From Lachnospiraceae bacterium (lineage in GTDB: Bacteria; Bacillota; Clostridia; Lachnospirales; Lachnospiraceae): a stretch of DNA of 64,000 bases. The notes under the pieces are model-generated. The model was given only the letters and a program-made list of their open reading frames with translations. It ran no database searches and had not been told where the DNA came from. Shown here piece by piece: positions 17,849-26,763 of this stretch. The position numbers and the translations under genes are program-made. The number at the start of each line of letters is the position of its first letter. The stretch's first letter is position 1. The DNA lies in NCBI GenBank assembly GCA_009774245.1, contig VSNM01000013.1, positions 1 through 64,000 of the forward strand. The letters run 5' to 3'.

Positions 17849-20437
17849 ATGAAATCCATATCAATCAAAAAAATGAATATCCGGCCTGACATGCTCTACC
17901 TGTCCTCGTTTCTGGTTCCGGTACTGATCATGCTCGTCATCTTTGTGATCCAGCACATCTATCCGTTTGGGGAGCGCTCTTTTCTCCACATTGATATGTA
18001 CCACCAGTACTTTCCGTTTCTGGTAGAGTTTTATCACAAGCTCAAAAACGGGGAGAGTCTCTTTTACTCGTGGAACACCGGCATCGGCTCCAACTTCCTT
18101 GCCCTCTATGTGTACTATCTGGCAAGTCCAGCCAACTGGCTCTGTGTCCTGGTTCCCGAAAAATTTCTGATGGAGTTTTTGTCCTATATGGTTGTCATCA
18201 AGATCGGGCTCTGCGGGCTGACCTTCACTTATTATATCAGAAGGCATTTTCAGAGCGACTCGTGGGCAATCCTGTGTTTTTCATTGTTTTATGCGCTGTC
18301 CGGTTTCATGGCAGCCTACAACTGGGATGTGATGTGGCTTGACGTGATCATTCTCGCACCGGTTATCATACGCGGCATCGAGCGGCTTGTAAAGGAAGGA
18401 AAATGCTACATGTACTGTATTGCATTAGGACTGTCCATCCTGTCAAACTACTATCTCTCCATCATGCTGTGCATCTTTCTTGTACTCTACTTTGCCGTGC
18501 TTCTGATCGCAAGGGAGCCCTCCGTCGAACAGGATTCTGCGCCCCTCGCCTTCCCAAAGCTTGGATCGATAAAAAATTTTTACGGGAAAGCGGTGATTCG
18601 TTTCAGCGTATTTTCCCTGCTCGCGGGCGGCATGGCGGCCATCCTGCTGCTGCCGGAGCTCGCCGCGCTGCGTTTTACCGAATTTAGCGACATCAATTTT
18701 CCGAGCAAGCTCAAGACCTATTTCCCGACCATTGACATGCTCGCAAGGCACTGCTTTAACGTGACGGTCGAGACAGGGCTTGACCACTGGCCAAACATTT
18801 ACTGCGGCGTCCTTGTCTTTGTCCTGCTGCCGCTGTATGTGCTGCAGAAAAAAATACCGCTGCGGCAAAAGGTTCCCAGACTGCTGCTGCTCGCCTTTAT
18901 GCTGGTCAGCTTCTCGACCAATGTGCCAAACTTTATCTGGCATGGCCTGAATTATCCAGACTCCCTGCCAGCGCGTCAGTCCTTCCTGTATATCTTGCTA
19001 TTGCTCACCGTATGCTATGAGGCTTTCCTGCACATACAGGAAAGCGATAAGAACATGATTGCGGCTGTGTTGGCCTGTGCGCTCTTCTTCCTGCTGCTGT
19101 GTGAGAAAATAGTGACGGACGATGCCTTTGCGGACACTTGTTTTCTGGTGACTGGGATTTTCCTGCTGATTTATGCCGGCCTGTATTACTATCACAGACA
19201 TCTGCACGAAAAAGGCGGCCGTATTTCCAGACTGATGTATCTTAGCGCGATCCTCGTGACAGTGGCAGAATCCGGCGTGAACACGTATCTCACCAGCGTT
19301 CCAACCGTGTCAAGGACTACTTATCTGTCCAACTATGACTCTTATCAGAGCCTGACGGACAGAACGGTTGAAAATGAGAACGGCGACTTTTTCCGGTTTG
19401 AGAAATTTGCGCGCAGGACGCAGAACGACGCGATGCTGATCGGATTTCAGGGCGGCTCCTACTTTTCATCCACCCTGAACTCACTGGTATCGGACTTCTA
19501 TGAGAAATACGGTATGCGCGCCAGCCGCGTCAACTACTGCTTTGAGGGTGCAACCCCCGTGACTGCCGCACTCCTGTCCACGCGCTATATGCTGTACACG
19601 CTGGATAGAGGTTATGACAACCTGTTTGAGCTTGCCGACATCGAGGGAAATCTGTATCTGTACAAGAATAATTACGCACTCCCGCTGGGATATATGATCA
19701 CTTCCCCAAAAGCGCCCTTTAATGACGCTGAGGATGTCGAGGAAAATATCCATGAGGATGACACGAATGACAAAAGCCTGAATCCGATCCAGCGCCAGAA
19801 TAAGCTGATTCATTCTCTCGGCATCGGTGACGACGTCTTTCTCGAAGTGGATATCATCCCTTATGGAAGCGAGGCTGAGCTCTACATTGAGGATGACGCA
19901 CACTACTATGCGTACACCACTAACACCAAAATCGACACGATCAAGATGAGCTATGAGACCGAATCCAAAAGCTTTAGCCAGATCAAGAAAAAATATATCC
20001 TGGATCTCGGCTATCACGAGGCCGGCGACGTCCTGTCCCTCAAGTCCGAAAACGGTGAGAACCTGAACCTGACCGCATACAGGACAGACGAACCCGTTCT
20101 TGCGCAGCTTGTCAGTCATCTGAGCCAGCAAACCCTGACCGTGGATGATTATGACGAGACATCCCTGAGCGGGCACATCAACGTCATTTCCGCTGGTCAG
20201 CTTGTCCTCTCCATTCCATACGATCCCGGCTGGACGCTGTATGTGGACGGAGTCCGTACTGACATGGAATTGTTTGAGGACACCTTTATCAGCGCTGATC
20301 TCGACGAAGGAATGCACACAATCGAGCTTAAGTACTTCCCTAAGGGCTTTATTCTGGGAGTCATCGTCTCTGTCATATGTATCATACTGTTTGCCGCGCT
20401 GTATTATATATCTAATTCATACCAAAAAGAAGCCTGA
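17849..20437 (+). CDS. yfhO: YfhO-family membrane protein, probable glycosyltransferase
   Basis: An 862-residue polytopic protein with about 12 transmembrane helices and a C-terminal extracellular beta-rich domain closed by a final helix. The N-terminal FLHIDMYHQYFPF and YSWNTGIGSNF match the YfhO family. These are GT-C-like proteins, and in Bacillus and Listeria they are implicated in glycosylating lipoteichoic acid outside the membrane. Adjacency to the LTA synthase gene supports that role. The start has a GGGAGGTGA site. The stop lies inside the loop of the downstream terminator. Confidence 0.87.
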   Translation: MKSISIKKMNIRPDMLYLSSFLVPVLIMLVIFVIQHIYPFGERSFLHIDMYHQYFPFLVEFYHKLKNGESLFYSWNTGIGSNFLALYVYYLASPANWLCVLVPEKFLMEFLSYMVVIKIGLCGLTFTYYIRRHFQSDSWAILCFSLFYALSGFMAAYNWDVMWLDVIILAPVIIRGIERLVKEGKCYMYCIALGLSILSNYYLSIMLCIFLVLYFAVLLIAREPSVEQDSAPLAFPKLGSIKNFYGKAVIRFSVFSLLAGGMAAILLLPELAALRFTEFSDINFPSKLKTYFPTIDMLARHCFNVTVETGLDHWPNIYCGVLVFVLLPLYVLQKKIPLRQKVPRLLLLAFMLVSFSTNVPNFIWHGLNYPDSLPARQSFLYILLLLTVCYEAFLHIQESDKNMIAAVLACALFFLLLCEKIVTDDAFADTCFLVTGIFLLIYAGLYYYHRHLHEKGGRISRLMYLSAILVTVAESGVNTYLTSVPTVSRTTYLSNYDSYQSLTDRTVENENGDFFRFEKFARRTQNDAMLIGFQGGSYFSSTLNSLVSDFYEKYGMRASRVNYCFEGATPVTAALLSTRYMLYTLDRGYDNLFELADIEGNLYLYKNNYALPLGYMITSPKAPFNDAEDVEENIHEDDTNDKSLNPIQRQNKLIHSLGIGDDVFLEVDIIPYGSEAELYIEDDAHYYAYTTNTKIDTIKMSYETESKSFSQIKKKYILDLGYHEAGDVLSLKSENGENLNLTAYRTDEPVLAQLVSHLSQQTLTVDDYDETSLSGHINVISAGQLVLSIPYDPGWTLYVDGVRTDMELFEDTFISADLDEGMHTIELKYFPKGFILGVIVSVICIILFAALYYISNSYQKEA

Positions 20438-20450
20438 CGGCTTCTTTTTT
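20424..20450 (+). terminator. Rho-independent terminator of yfhO
   Basis: AAAAAGAAGCC and GGCTTCTTTTT form an 11-bp stem with a TGAC loop, followed by more Ts. The yfhO stop codon lies in the loop, so the terminator overlaps the last codons. Confidence 0.92.
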
Positions 20451-20453
20451 TGC

Positions 20454-20482
20454 TTGACAGAATCTCCAAAGAATATTATGAT
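20454..20482 (+). promoter_or_regulatory. Sigma-A promoter of the cobalamin leader
   Basis: TTGACA (20454-20459), 17-nt spacer, TATGAT (20477-20482), directly after the yfhO terminator and about 10 nt before the riboswitch. Confidence 0.85.
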
Positions 20483-20491
20483 AAGGAACGA

Positions 20492-20650
20492 ATTGTTTCG
20501 GGAAACAGGTGCAAATCCTGTACGAGCCCGTCGCCGTAAGGCACGCATATTTTCGCTGTTCTGACCGGAAGCCACAGATCCGGGAAACGCCATTGGAGTT
20601 CTTCTGAGAAGGCTGGTCAGCGAAGCGCCGAGTCGGAATATCGAAACAAT
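20492..20650 (+). ncRNA. Cobalamin riboswitch
   Basis: The closing helix is perfect: ATTGTTTCG (20492-20500) with CGAAACAAT (20642-20650). Inside are the conserved blocks GGGAA-N2-AGGTGCAAATCCT, GCCCGTCGCCGTAAGG, and GGAAGCCACAGATCC, the B12-box region. An expression platform is not obvious. A GACC/GGTC hairpin near 20665-20680 followed by an interrupted T-run could serve. It controls a DUF4430 lipoprotein gene and an ECF S-component gene, implying repression by corrinoids. Confidence 0.87.
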
Positions 20651-20725
20651 ACCACATCCCCCATGCAGACCGCGAGCGCCGGTCTTTGAGGAATTTTTCA
20701 AAAAATAACAAAGGAGATTTCAAGT

Positions 20726-21181
20726 ATGAAAACAAGTTTTAGGAAAAAAACATTGTCATTCATCCTTTGCATGGTGCTTACTGTGGCTATGGCACTCTCT
20801 GCAACCGGTTGTAATGGCAGCAGCAACAATAATCCCTCCTCCACATCAGCCCCAAACACAGACAGCACCGCTGATGTCACCGTATTAGGCGAGGGAAGCA
20901 CAAGTTTTGCCTTTTCCATGACAGACACGGACGGCAATGAGACACAGTTTGAGATCCATACAGACAAGTCGACGGTCGGCGAAGCGCTGCTGGAGCTGGA
21001 GCTGATCGCGGGAGACGACAGCGAGTATGGTCTGTATGTCAAGACAGTGGGCGGCGTCACCCTCGACTATGACAAGGACGGAAAATACTGGGCGTTTTAT
21101 ATAGATGGGGAGTATGCCACTTCCGGCGTAGATTCCACACAGATCACAGATGGCGCAAATTACGCTTTCAAAGCCGAATGA
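20726..21181 (+). CDS. DUF4430 (transcobalamin-like) lipoprotein
   Basis: A 151-residue exported lipoprotein. The signal peptide (MKTSFRKKTLSFILCMVL) ends in the lipobox SATGC near residue 29, then a Ser/Asn/Thr linker, then a DUF4430 domain ending GKYWAFYIDGEYATSG and TDGANYAF. DUF4430 resembles the beta-domain of intrinsic factor and transcobalamin, which contacts cobalamin. With the riboswitch upstream and the S component overlapping its end, I infer a surface corrinoid-binding protein feeding an ECF importer. Binding is not shown by the sequence. Confidence 0.85.
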   Translation: MKTSFRKKTLSFILCMVLTVAMALSATGCNGSSNNNPSSTSAPNTDSTADVTVLGEGSTSFAFSMTDTDGNETQFEIHTDKSTVGEALLELELIAGDDSEYGLYVKTVGGVTLDYDKDGKYWAFYIDGEYATSGVDSTQITDGANYAFKAE

Positions 21182-21702
21182 CCATGAAACCGACAACCCG
21201 GGAGATCGTCATCTTTGCCATGCTCGGCTCCGTGATGTACGCCTCCAAGCTCATCATGGAGTTTGCGCCCAATATCCACCTGATCGGCGTCTTCACGATC
21301 GCGTTTACGGTCGTATACAGGAAAAAGGCTTTATATCCCATCTACATCTATGTACTCTTAACCGGCATGTTTAACGGCTTTGCGACGTGGTGGATACCCT
21401 ATCTGTACCTGTGGGCTATCCTGTGGGGCGCAGTCATGCTCCTCCCGGCAAATATCCCCAGGAGGGTACAGCCTGTGATCTATATGCTTGTCTGCGCGGC
21501 GCATGGTTTCTTATACGGAACACTCTACGCGCCCGCCCAGGCCCTCCTGTATGGCCTGAGCTTTCAGAAAATGATCGCATGGATCGTCGCGGGACTGCCC
21601 TTTGACTGTATCCACGGCGTCAGCAATTTCTTCTGCGGAATCCTGATCTATCCGATCATCACCACATTAAGACTCGCAGAGCGCAATATGGGGAAGTCAT
21701 GA
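21178..21702 (+). CDS. ECF transporter S component, probably for cobalamin/corrinoid
   Basis: A 174-residue polytopic protein with about six membrane helices, starting REIVIFAMLGSVMYASKLIM, typical of ECF S components. It overlaps the lipoprotein gene by ATGA. S components bind the substrate and use a shared energising module (EcfA, EcfA', EcfT), none of which is in this window. The corrinoid substrate is inferred from the riboswitch and DUF4430 partner. A second ATG at 21184 is also possible. Confidence 0.85.
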   Translation: MTMKPTTREIVIFAMLGSVMYASKLIMEFAPNIHLIGVFTIAFTVVYRKKALYPIYIYVLLTGMFNGFATWWIPYLYLWAILWGAVMLLPANIPRRVQPVIYMLVCAAHGFLYGTLYAPAQALLYGLSFQKMIAWIVAGLPFDCIHGVSNFFCGILIYPIITTLRLAERNMGKS

Positions 21703-21717
21703 GATCATGACTTCCCC
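21690..21717. other. 13-bp palindrome covering both convergent stop codons
   Basis: GGGGAAGTCATGA and TCATGACTTCCCC form a perfect stem with a 2-nt loop. It encodes the last codons of both the S component and the EIIC-EAL protein. No T-run follows on either strand, so it may act as a transcript-end stabiliser or weak bidirectional terminator. Confidence 0.7.
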
Positions 21718-23813
21718 TGATGCTGTTCCATCCAGGAAACTAACTCTGCAAGCGGAATCGGTTTGCTGTAATAATATCCCTGAAAACCATTGCATCCCAG
21801 CTCCAACAGCTTGTTTTTCTGCTCCTGTGTCTCCACATACTCTGCGATCGTCTCGAAATGCAGTGATTTTCCAAGCTCCGTGATCGCCGCTATAATGTCC
21901 TTGTTTCGATTGTTCTGCAGGACATCCCTTGTCAGCGAACCGTCCAGCTTCACAACCCCGAAATGGCTGGTCTGCAGGTACATCAGGGATGTGTGCCCCA
22001 TGCCAAAATCATCAATCAGGAACTTGTGTCCCTGCTCCTTTAGACGCTGAATCTTGTCAAGCATCTCCTCTGAGGAAACCAGCGCATCCTGCTCTGTGAT
22101 TTCCAGCCACAGCCGCCTGGGCGGGACATTGTACTTCCTGACCTTATCGGCCAGACAGCGCTCAAAATCCTCCCACGCGAGTGATTCGTTTGTAATATTC
22201 ACAGATATCTTAAACTCCGTATGGATCGTCTTTTCAATCTCTGAAACCGCATGCGCCGCCTCATCAAAGAGATATGCCTCAATGTCATGCAGCAGCTTCT
22301 CCTCCTTGGCAAGCTGGATAATCAACGGCGGATAGATAAATCCTGCAATCGGGTGAATCCAGCGAATCAGTACCTCCGCCCCCATACAGTTCTCCTCCGT
22401 ATCCACCTGCGGCTGATACAGAAAAAACAACTTCTTATCCCTTACCGCGTCCTTCAAATCCGCCGCGAGCACCCTCGCCACCCCTCCAAGAACATCTCTT
22501 CGTTCTGTCAGAGGCATGATCGCGTTCTCTGCCTCCTGCCTCTGTAATTCGCCAGTCAGCGCCTTAACATTTTTCACCAGCTGTCTCTCGTCTCTCTCCT
22601 CAAACAGACGCAGAAACGGCAGATAGATCAGGACTCCCACAGCCAGACCTACCGCCTGCAGGATACTCCCTGCAATGGAGCCTGTCGCCAGATAACCGCT
22701 CAAAAATACCGGCGTCGTCCACTCTACCTGATGTACCACATGCGGAACAAGTCCGACATAAATCGCCGCATAGGAGATCACGCACAGCACCACCGGAACC
22801 AGCAGATAAGGAATCACGAAAATCGGATTCAGTATCACAGGCAGTCCGAAAGCGATAATCTCACTGATATTAAAGATCGCCGTCGGAAAGGAGAGCTTTG
22901 CGACATTTCTGATACTGCCCTTCTTGGAAAATAGCAGAATCGCCAGCACAAGGCACAAGATAGAGCCGGTGCCGCCCATGAGCACAAACACATCCTGAAA
23001 CGTCTTGTTGTAGACTGCCCCCGCGCTGATCTGCACGAAATTTTCCTGCATGAGAGGCTCCAGCACATTGCTGCCATGAATACCAAAAAGCCACATAAAA
23101 TGTGCCAGCAGCAATATGACAATCGCGACCACCAGTCCGTTCTCGATCGAACAAAGCAGCCTGCTGACAACGACCTCCAATAGTCCCTGTACAGAGTCCA
23201 CACGAAAAAACGACACGAAAATCTGCCGGAATATGGCGAAAAACGACACGATCAGCAAGGCAGGCACAATGCCTGATACTGCCTCCGCATAACAGTCATC
23301 CGCTTCCATCCCGCGCTGCCGGATGCGAAAAAGCCTCTTCTCCTTGATTCTGAAAAACATTGTACTGCACACAAGGGCGATAAACAATGCCGTAAAAATA
23401 TTGTTTGTCCCGAGCGCCGCGACAGAAAAATCTCCCTCCTGAATGCCAGAAAAACCAATCAGCGATACCATCGTAATCAGCATCACCATGACGGCATCTC
23501 CCTGTCCTCCTCTCTTCTCCCTCTGCCGGAGCATCGCATAGCTGTAGCTCGTCATGAGCGCCAGTCCCACCGCGAAAAAGCCAAAAGACGCACTCTGGAT
23601 AAAGCGAAGAAATTCTACCACCCGCCCATTCCAGAGACCGGAGAGAAACTCCTGATACATTGGAATCGGAAGGCTGATCAGCATCAATGCCAGGGCTCCG
23701 CTCACCAGCAGCGGTATCATCATCACCATTCCCCGCCGGACCGCCATAAACATGGTATTGTCGTCAAAATAATCCGATATATGGAATAATCCTTTTTTAA
23801 TCCACTCTCTCAT
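21705..23813 (-). CDS. PTS EIIC-like membrane domain fused to an EAL phosphodiesterase domain
   Basis: A 702-residue fusion. Residues about 20-400 form a polytopic domain resembling the lactose/cellobiose-type PTS EIIC (FDDNTMFMAVRRGMVMMIP, LFGIHGSNVLEPL). Residues about 440-695 are an EAL domain for cyclic-di-GMP hydrolysis. Motif residues are present: AEVLIRW (EVL variant of EAL), NITNES, LEITE, IDDFGMG, VKLDG, EYVE and QGYYYSKP, so it should be active. No EIIA or EIIB domain is attached. I infer a sugar-sensing c-di-GMP phosphodiesterase. It converges on the ECF gene. Confidence 0.85.
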   Translation of the reverse strand: MREWIKKGLFHISDYFDDNTMFMAVRRGMVMMIPLLVSGALALMLISLPIPMYQEFLSGLWNGRVVEFLRFIQSASFGFFAVGLALMTSYSYAMLRQREKRGGQGDAVMVMLITMVSLIGFSGIQEGDFSVAALGTNNIFTALFIALVCSTMFFRIKEKRLFRIRQRGMEADDCYAEAVSGIVPALLIVSFFAIFRQIFVSFFRVDSVQGLLEVVVSRLLCSIENGLVVAIVILLLAHFMWLFGIHGSNVLEPLMQENFVQISAGAVYNKTFQDVFVLMGGTGSILCLVLAILLFSKKGSIRNVAKLSFPTAIFNISEIIAFGLPVILNPIFVIPYLLVPVVLCVISYAAIYVGLVPHVVHQVEWTTPVFLSGYLATGSIAGSILQAVGLAVGVLIYLPFLRLFEERDERQLVKNVKALTGELQRQEAENAIMPLTERRDVLGGVARVLAADLKDAVRDKKLFFLYQPQVDTEENCMGAEVLIRWIHPIAGFIYPPLIIQLAKEEKLLHDIEAYLFDEAAHAVSEIEKTIHTEFKISVNITNESLAWEDFERCLADKVRKYNVPPRRLWLEITEQDALVSSEEMLDKIQRLKEQGHKFLIDDFGMGHTSLMYLQTSHFGVVKLDGSLTRDVLQNNRNKDIIAAITELGKSLHFETIAEYVETQEQKNKLLELGCNGFQGYYYSKPIPLAELVSWMEQHQGKS

Positions 23814-23921
23814 TTATGTCCGCTCTCTTTCGTATCCAAATTTTTTATACTCCTATTATACTGCCAAAACAACTTTTTGACAATTGCTTAGTATACATGC
23901 CGCCGCTATTTTTCAAAACTG

Positions 23922-24054
23922 GTTACTGTTCACTCCGTTCCAGTAACAGGTAAAAATCCATGCAAAATTTGCTTCGCAAATGGATTTTTACTTGATACAT
24001 GTACGTTTTCGTACGGACTTAGCAGTAAATGCTAAGTCCTGTGTGAACAGTAAC
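23922..24054. repeat. MITE-like element with 12-bp terminal inverted repeats
   Basis: Ends are GTTACTGTTCAC and GTGAACAGTAAC, perfect inverted copies. AAAACTG flanks both sides (23915-23921 and 24056-24062), resembling a 7-bp target duplication. Inside are three stem-loops: GTAAAAATCCAT/ATGGATTTTTAC with a nested ATTTGC/GCAAAT, GTACG/CGTAC, and GGACTTAGCA/TGCTAAGTCC. There is no coding capacity. It fills most of the 371-bp gap 23814-24184, which otherwise carries a probable promoter for the next gene (TTGAAA at 24108, 16-nt spacer, TAATAT at 24130). Confidence 0.8.
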
Positions 24055-24184
24055 TAAAACTGTCATGGCATTTATTTCTATTTACATTAAAAAAATGAAG
24101 AAAGTACTTGAAAAAACTCAAAAATCACGTAATATATAATATGTAGTATTTTTATATTTTTATGAAAGAAACGGAGATATATCA

Positions 24185-25537
24185 ATGATCAATGGCAAAA
24201 GAAAAACAGTACTTATGAAAGCGGTCTCACAATTAAAACAGGCTGACTACTCAAGGGAACCAGAATTGAGCGATATGTACAACCGGTTATCCAGCGGAAG
24301 AGATCAGTTTGCGGAAGTGTTCGACAAAAATATCAACGCAGTCATGCAGATCAGTTCCCTTGACCTGACGATGCATCATCAGACGCAGAAAATCGTTGAT
24401 ATATCCAACAAGATAGCGAAAACAACTGAATCCATCTTTGGAGCGACAACCGGAAGCACAAACAATCCGCAGGAGGAACTGACCAACACGATCATCCGGA
24501 TTTCCGAGAAAAGCGACGAGGTCTACAGGAAGATCGAGGAAGGGCAGGAGGAGCTGACCTCCATCAAGGATCTCTCGTCAGAAACGATCACTGCCGCAAG
24601 CGCGATGCAGTCTGACATGGACGAACTGATGAGCATTATCAACCATATCAGCTCCATACTGTCAGGAATTGACACGATCTCCCTCCAGACGAACCTCCTG
24701 GCGTTAAACGCCTCCGTCGAGGCAGCCAGAGCAGGAGAAGCAGGGAAAGGTTTTGCCGTCGTTGCCGGTGAGATCAGGGAGCTTGCGGAAGAAACGCAGA
24801 AGCTGACAAAGGATATGGGCACTTTTGTGGAAAACATGAAGCATGCCTCCAAAAAGAGTGTGCAGAGCTCTGACAGCACGATTCAATCCCTGAACACTAT
24901 GGCGGATAAAATCACGAATGTGTGGGAATTGAACGACAGGAGCAAGCAGGCCATCTCACAGATCAACGATTCCATCAGCTCCATGGCCTCTGTGAGTGAA
25001 GAAATCAGCAGCTCTATGTCCGAGATGGAAAACCAGCTCAATGAGAGCACGGAATTTATGCGCACAGTGGGACGCGACCTCAGACTGGCGACTGAGCCTG
25101 TTGTCAGTATCGAGAATACACTCGACGACTCGGTTAAGGCGATGGGACGTATGTCAAAGGACGCTTTTTACCACATCAAAAATCAAGAGTTTATCGAGTA
25201 TATGAACACAGCGATTTCCTCCCACCAGACATGGCTCGGAAATCTCAGAAAGATCGTCGACAGCCAGAGTGTCATTCCACTGCAGCTGGACTCCTCCAAG
25301 TGTGGATTTGGACATTTCTACTACGCGGTCACCCCTGACATCCCCGGCGTTCTCCCAATCTGGGAAGAGCTCGGAACAAAGCACCAGAAGTTCCATGCAT
25401 ATGGCCAGACTGTCATCGACGCCATCAACAACCGGGAATACGGAAGGGCAAGACAAACATACAACGAAGCGGCCAGCTATTCCAATGAACTGATCGCCGA
25501 CATGCAGAAGATTATCGAGCTGGCACGGAACAGCTGA
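24185..25537 (+). CDS. Soluble methyl-accepting chemotaxis protein with C-terminal CZB domain
   Basis: A 450-residue cytoplasmic chemoreceptor without membrane segments. The long helical signalling domain has the conserved tip at about 179-200 (EAARAGEAGKGFAVVAGEIR). The C-terminal CZB (chemoreceptor zinc-binding) domain spans about 335-430, with a His in AISSHQTW, Cys in DSSKCGFGHFYY and His in GTKHQKFHAYG as likely zinc ligands. CZB domains sense zinc redox state or cytoplasmic oxidants such as hypochlorite. No che or flagellar genes lie beside it. Confidence 0.9.
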   Translation: MINGKRKTVLMKAVSQLKQADYSREPELSDMYNRLSSGRDQFAEVFDKNINAVMQISSLDLTMHHQTQKIVDISNKIAKTTESIFGATTGSTNNPQEELTNTIIRISEKSDEVYRKIEEGQEELTSIKDLSSETITAASAMQSDMDELMSIINHISSILSGIDTISLQTNLLALNASVEAARAGEAGKGFAVVAGEIRELAEETQKLTKDMGTFVENMKHASKKSVQSSDSTIQSLNTMADKITNVWELNDRSKQAISQINDSISSMASVSEEISSSMSEMENQLNESTEFMRTVGRDLRLATEPVVSIENTLDDSVKAMGRMSKDAFYHIKNQEFIEYMNTAISSHQTWLGNLRKIVDSQSVIPLQLDSSKCGFGHFYYAVTPDIPGVLPIWEELGTKHQKFHAYGQTVIDAINNREYGRARQTYNEAASYSNELIADMQKIIELARNS

Positions 25538-25580
25538 TGGGCTGGATAGATTTTGTATTTTATTTAGGAGGGATAAATAT

Positions 25581-25859
25581 ATGACAGATAGCGAAAAACT
25601 TGACCTGCTCTTAACCAAAATAGATAAGCTGGCTGCGGAGCAGGCCGACACTAAAAAGAAAGTTGAGAATTTAGCGGTAGAACAAGCTGATATGAAAAAG
25701 AAAATCGAAAAATTAGCATTGGAACTAACCAAAACACAGAGCGATCTATATAAGATTGACCGAAAAATTGACAATACCTATGGCGTGGCTCTTGATGCAC
25801 TTGCCGCTACCGCCGAAAATCGCCGGTGGCTTGAGACAGGTACTGGTTCTCTGATCTAG
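25581..25859 (+). CDS. Small coiled-coil protein, 92 aa
   Basis: An all-helical protein with a 14-residue tandem repeat (KLAAEQADTKKK, NLAVEQADMKKK, then KLALELTKTQSD), a textbook coiled coil. It has a GGAGGG site and lies 43 bp after the chemoreceptor gene, so the two may be co-transcribed. The function is unknown. It ends in the stem of a bidirectional terminator. Confidence 0.72.
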   Translation: MTDSEKLDLLLTKIDKLAAEQADTKKKVENLAVEQADMKKKIEKLALELTKTQSDLYKIDRKIDNTYGVALDALAATAENRRWLETGTGSLI

Positions 25860-25893
25860 CAAACAGGGGAAAAGTTATTTTCCCCTGTTTGCT
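25858..25893. terminator. Bidirectional terminator
   Basis: AGCAAACAGGGGAAAA and TTTTCCCCTGTTTGCT form a perfect 16-bp stem with a 4-nt loop. It separates the convergent genes at 25581 (+) and 25912 (-). Confidence 0.88.
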
Positions 25894-25911
25894 TTACTGA
25901 ATGCAAATACT

Positions 25912-26280
25912 TTATTTATTCATTTCTGCTTTTTCTGCAAAGTACACTTTTTTGTCCATCAATTCTTTTTGTCTTTCTATTGTCAGACTATCAAAAATAT
26001 CATCGTAATCAATATTCTTAAATTCCTTTTCTTCTGATATTTTGATCAATCGTGTAAAAAGCCACTCCTCCCACAAACGCTCAAACATCGTTCTGCTATC
26101 TCTAAAGGTAATAACATTGTCAAATTCCATTAGTGGTTGAAAATATTGTAACATTACAAAACCATATTTTCCAACATTGATCAATAATATGTCATCATCT
26201 TCAAGTTCTTTCGCATACACATCTGCCTCCTTTTGACATTTTTCTATTTCCTCATCTGTTATGTATTGTTCCACTGCCAT
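25912..26280 (-). CDS. Hypothetical protein, 122 aa
   Basis: An acidic soluble protein of no recognised family, beginning MAVEQYITDEEIEKCQKEAD. The ATG at 26280 is used because the GGAGG site lies immediately upstream. A longer version from a GTG would start inside that site. Local composition is more AT-rich than the flanking core genes, which may point to acquisition. Two small HTH genes lie to the right. Confidence 0.6.
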   Translation of the reverse strand: MAVEQYITDEEIEKCQKEADVYAKELEDDDILLINVGKYGFVMLQYFQPLMEFDNVITFRDSRTMFERLWEEWLFTRLIKISEEKEFKNIDYDDIFDSLTIERQKELMDKKVYFAEKAEMNK

Positions 26281-26471
26281 TGTTTCCTCCACAATCTGTA
26301 CCTATCACATGCCTTTACCAATAACGCTTTGGATATATTCACTTAATCATGATAGAAAATCATAAATAAAAAGTTATATATATAAAATTATCTGCAATAT
26401 ATTATAACTGATTTTTCTTAAATAAAAAAGATATAATATAAAATATTACTTCCAAGGAGGTATTCCATTCG

Positions 26472-26711
26472 ATGAATGAACGCGGCACAATTGAAATCCA
26501 TTTGAAAGAACTGCTTGCGAAAACAGGACTGAGCAAAAACAAATTTTGCCAGAGAGCAGAACTCCAACGCGCACAGTTTAATGGTTATCTGAATAATACA
26601 ATTACCCGATTGGACACTGATGTGTTAATAAGAATATGTGATACGCTGAACTGTTCCATTGCCGAACTGATCGAGTATAAGCCTTATACCAAAGAAGATA
26701 ATGCCCAGTAA
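26472..26711 (+). CDS. XRE/Cro-type HTH regulator, 79 aa
   Basis: A minimal Cro/C1-type helix-turn-helix protein: LKELLAKTGLSKNKFCQRAE forms the first helices and RLDTDVLIRICDTLNCSIAE the last. AGGAGG lies 11 nt before the ATG. The target is unknown. It lies divergent to the 122-aa gene and could regulate it. Confidence 0.8.
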   Translation: MNERGTIEIHLKELLAKTGLSKNKFCQRAELQRAQFNGYLNNTITRLDTDVLIRICDTLNCSIAELIEYKPYTKEDNAQ

Positions 26712-26763
26712 AACCGTTTAATACCCTACCCAATACGACAACTTCATCACAAGCTTTATATTT

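Noticed and set aside
19481..20317. Long minus-strand open frame opposite yfhO
   Set aside because: Shadow of a well-supported membrane protein gene; no ribosome site.
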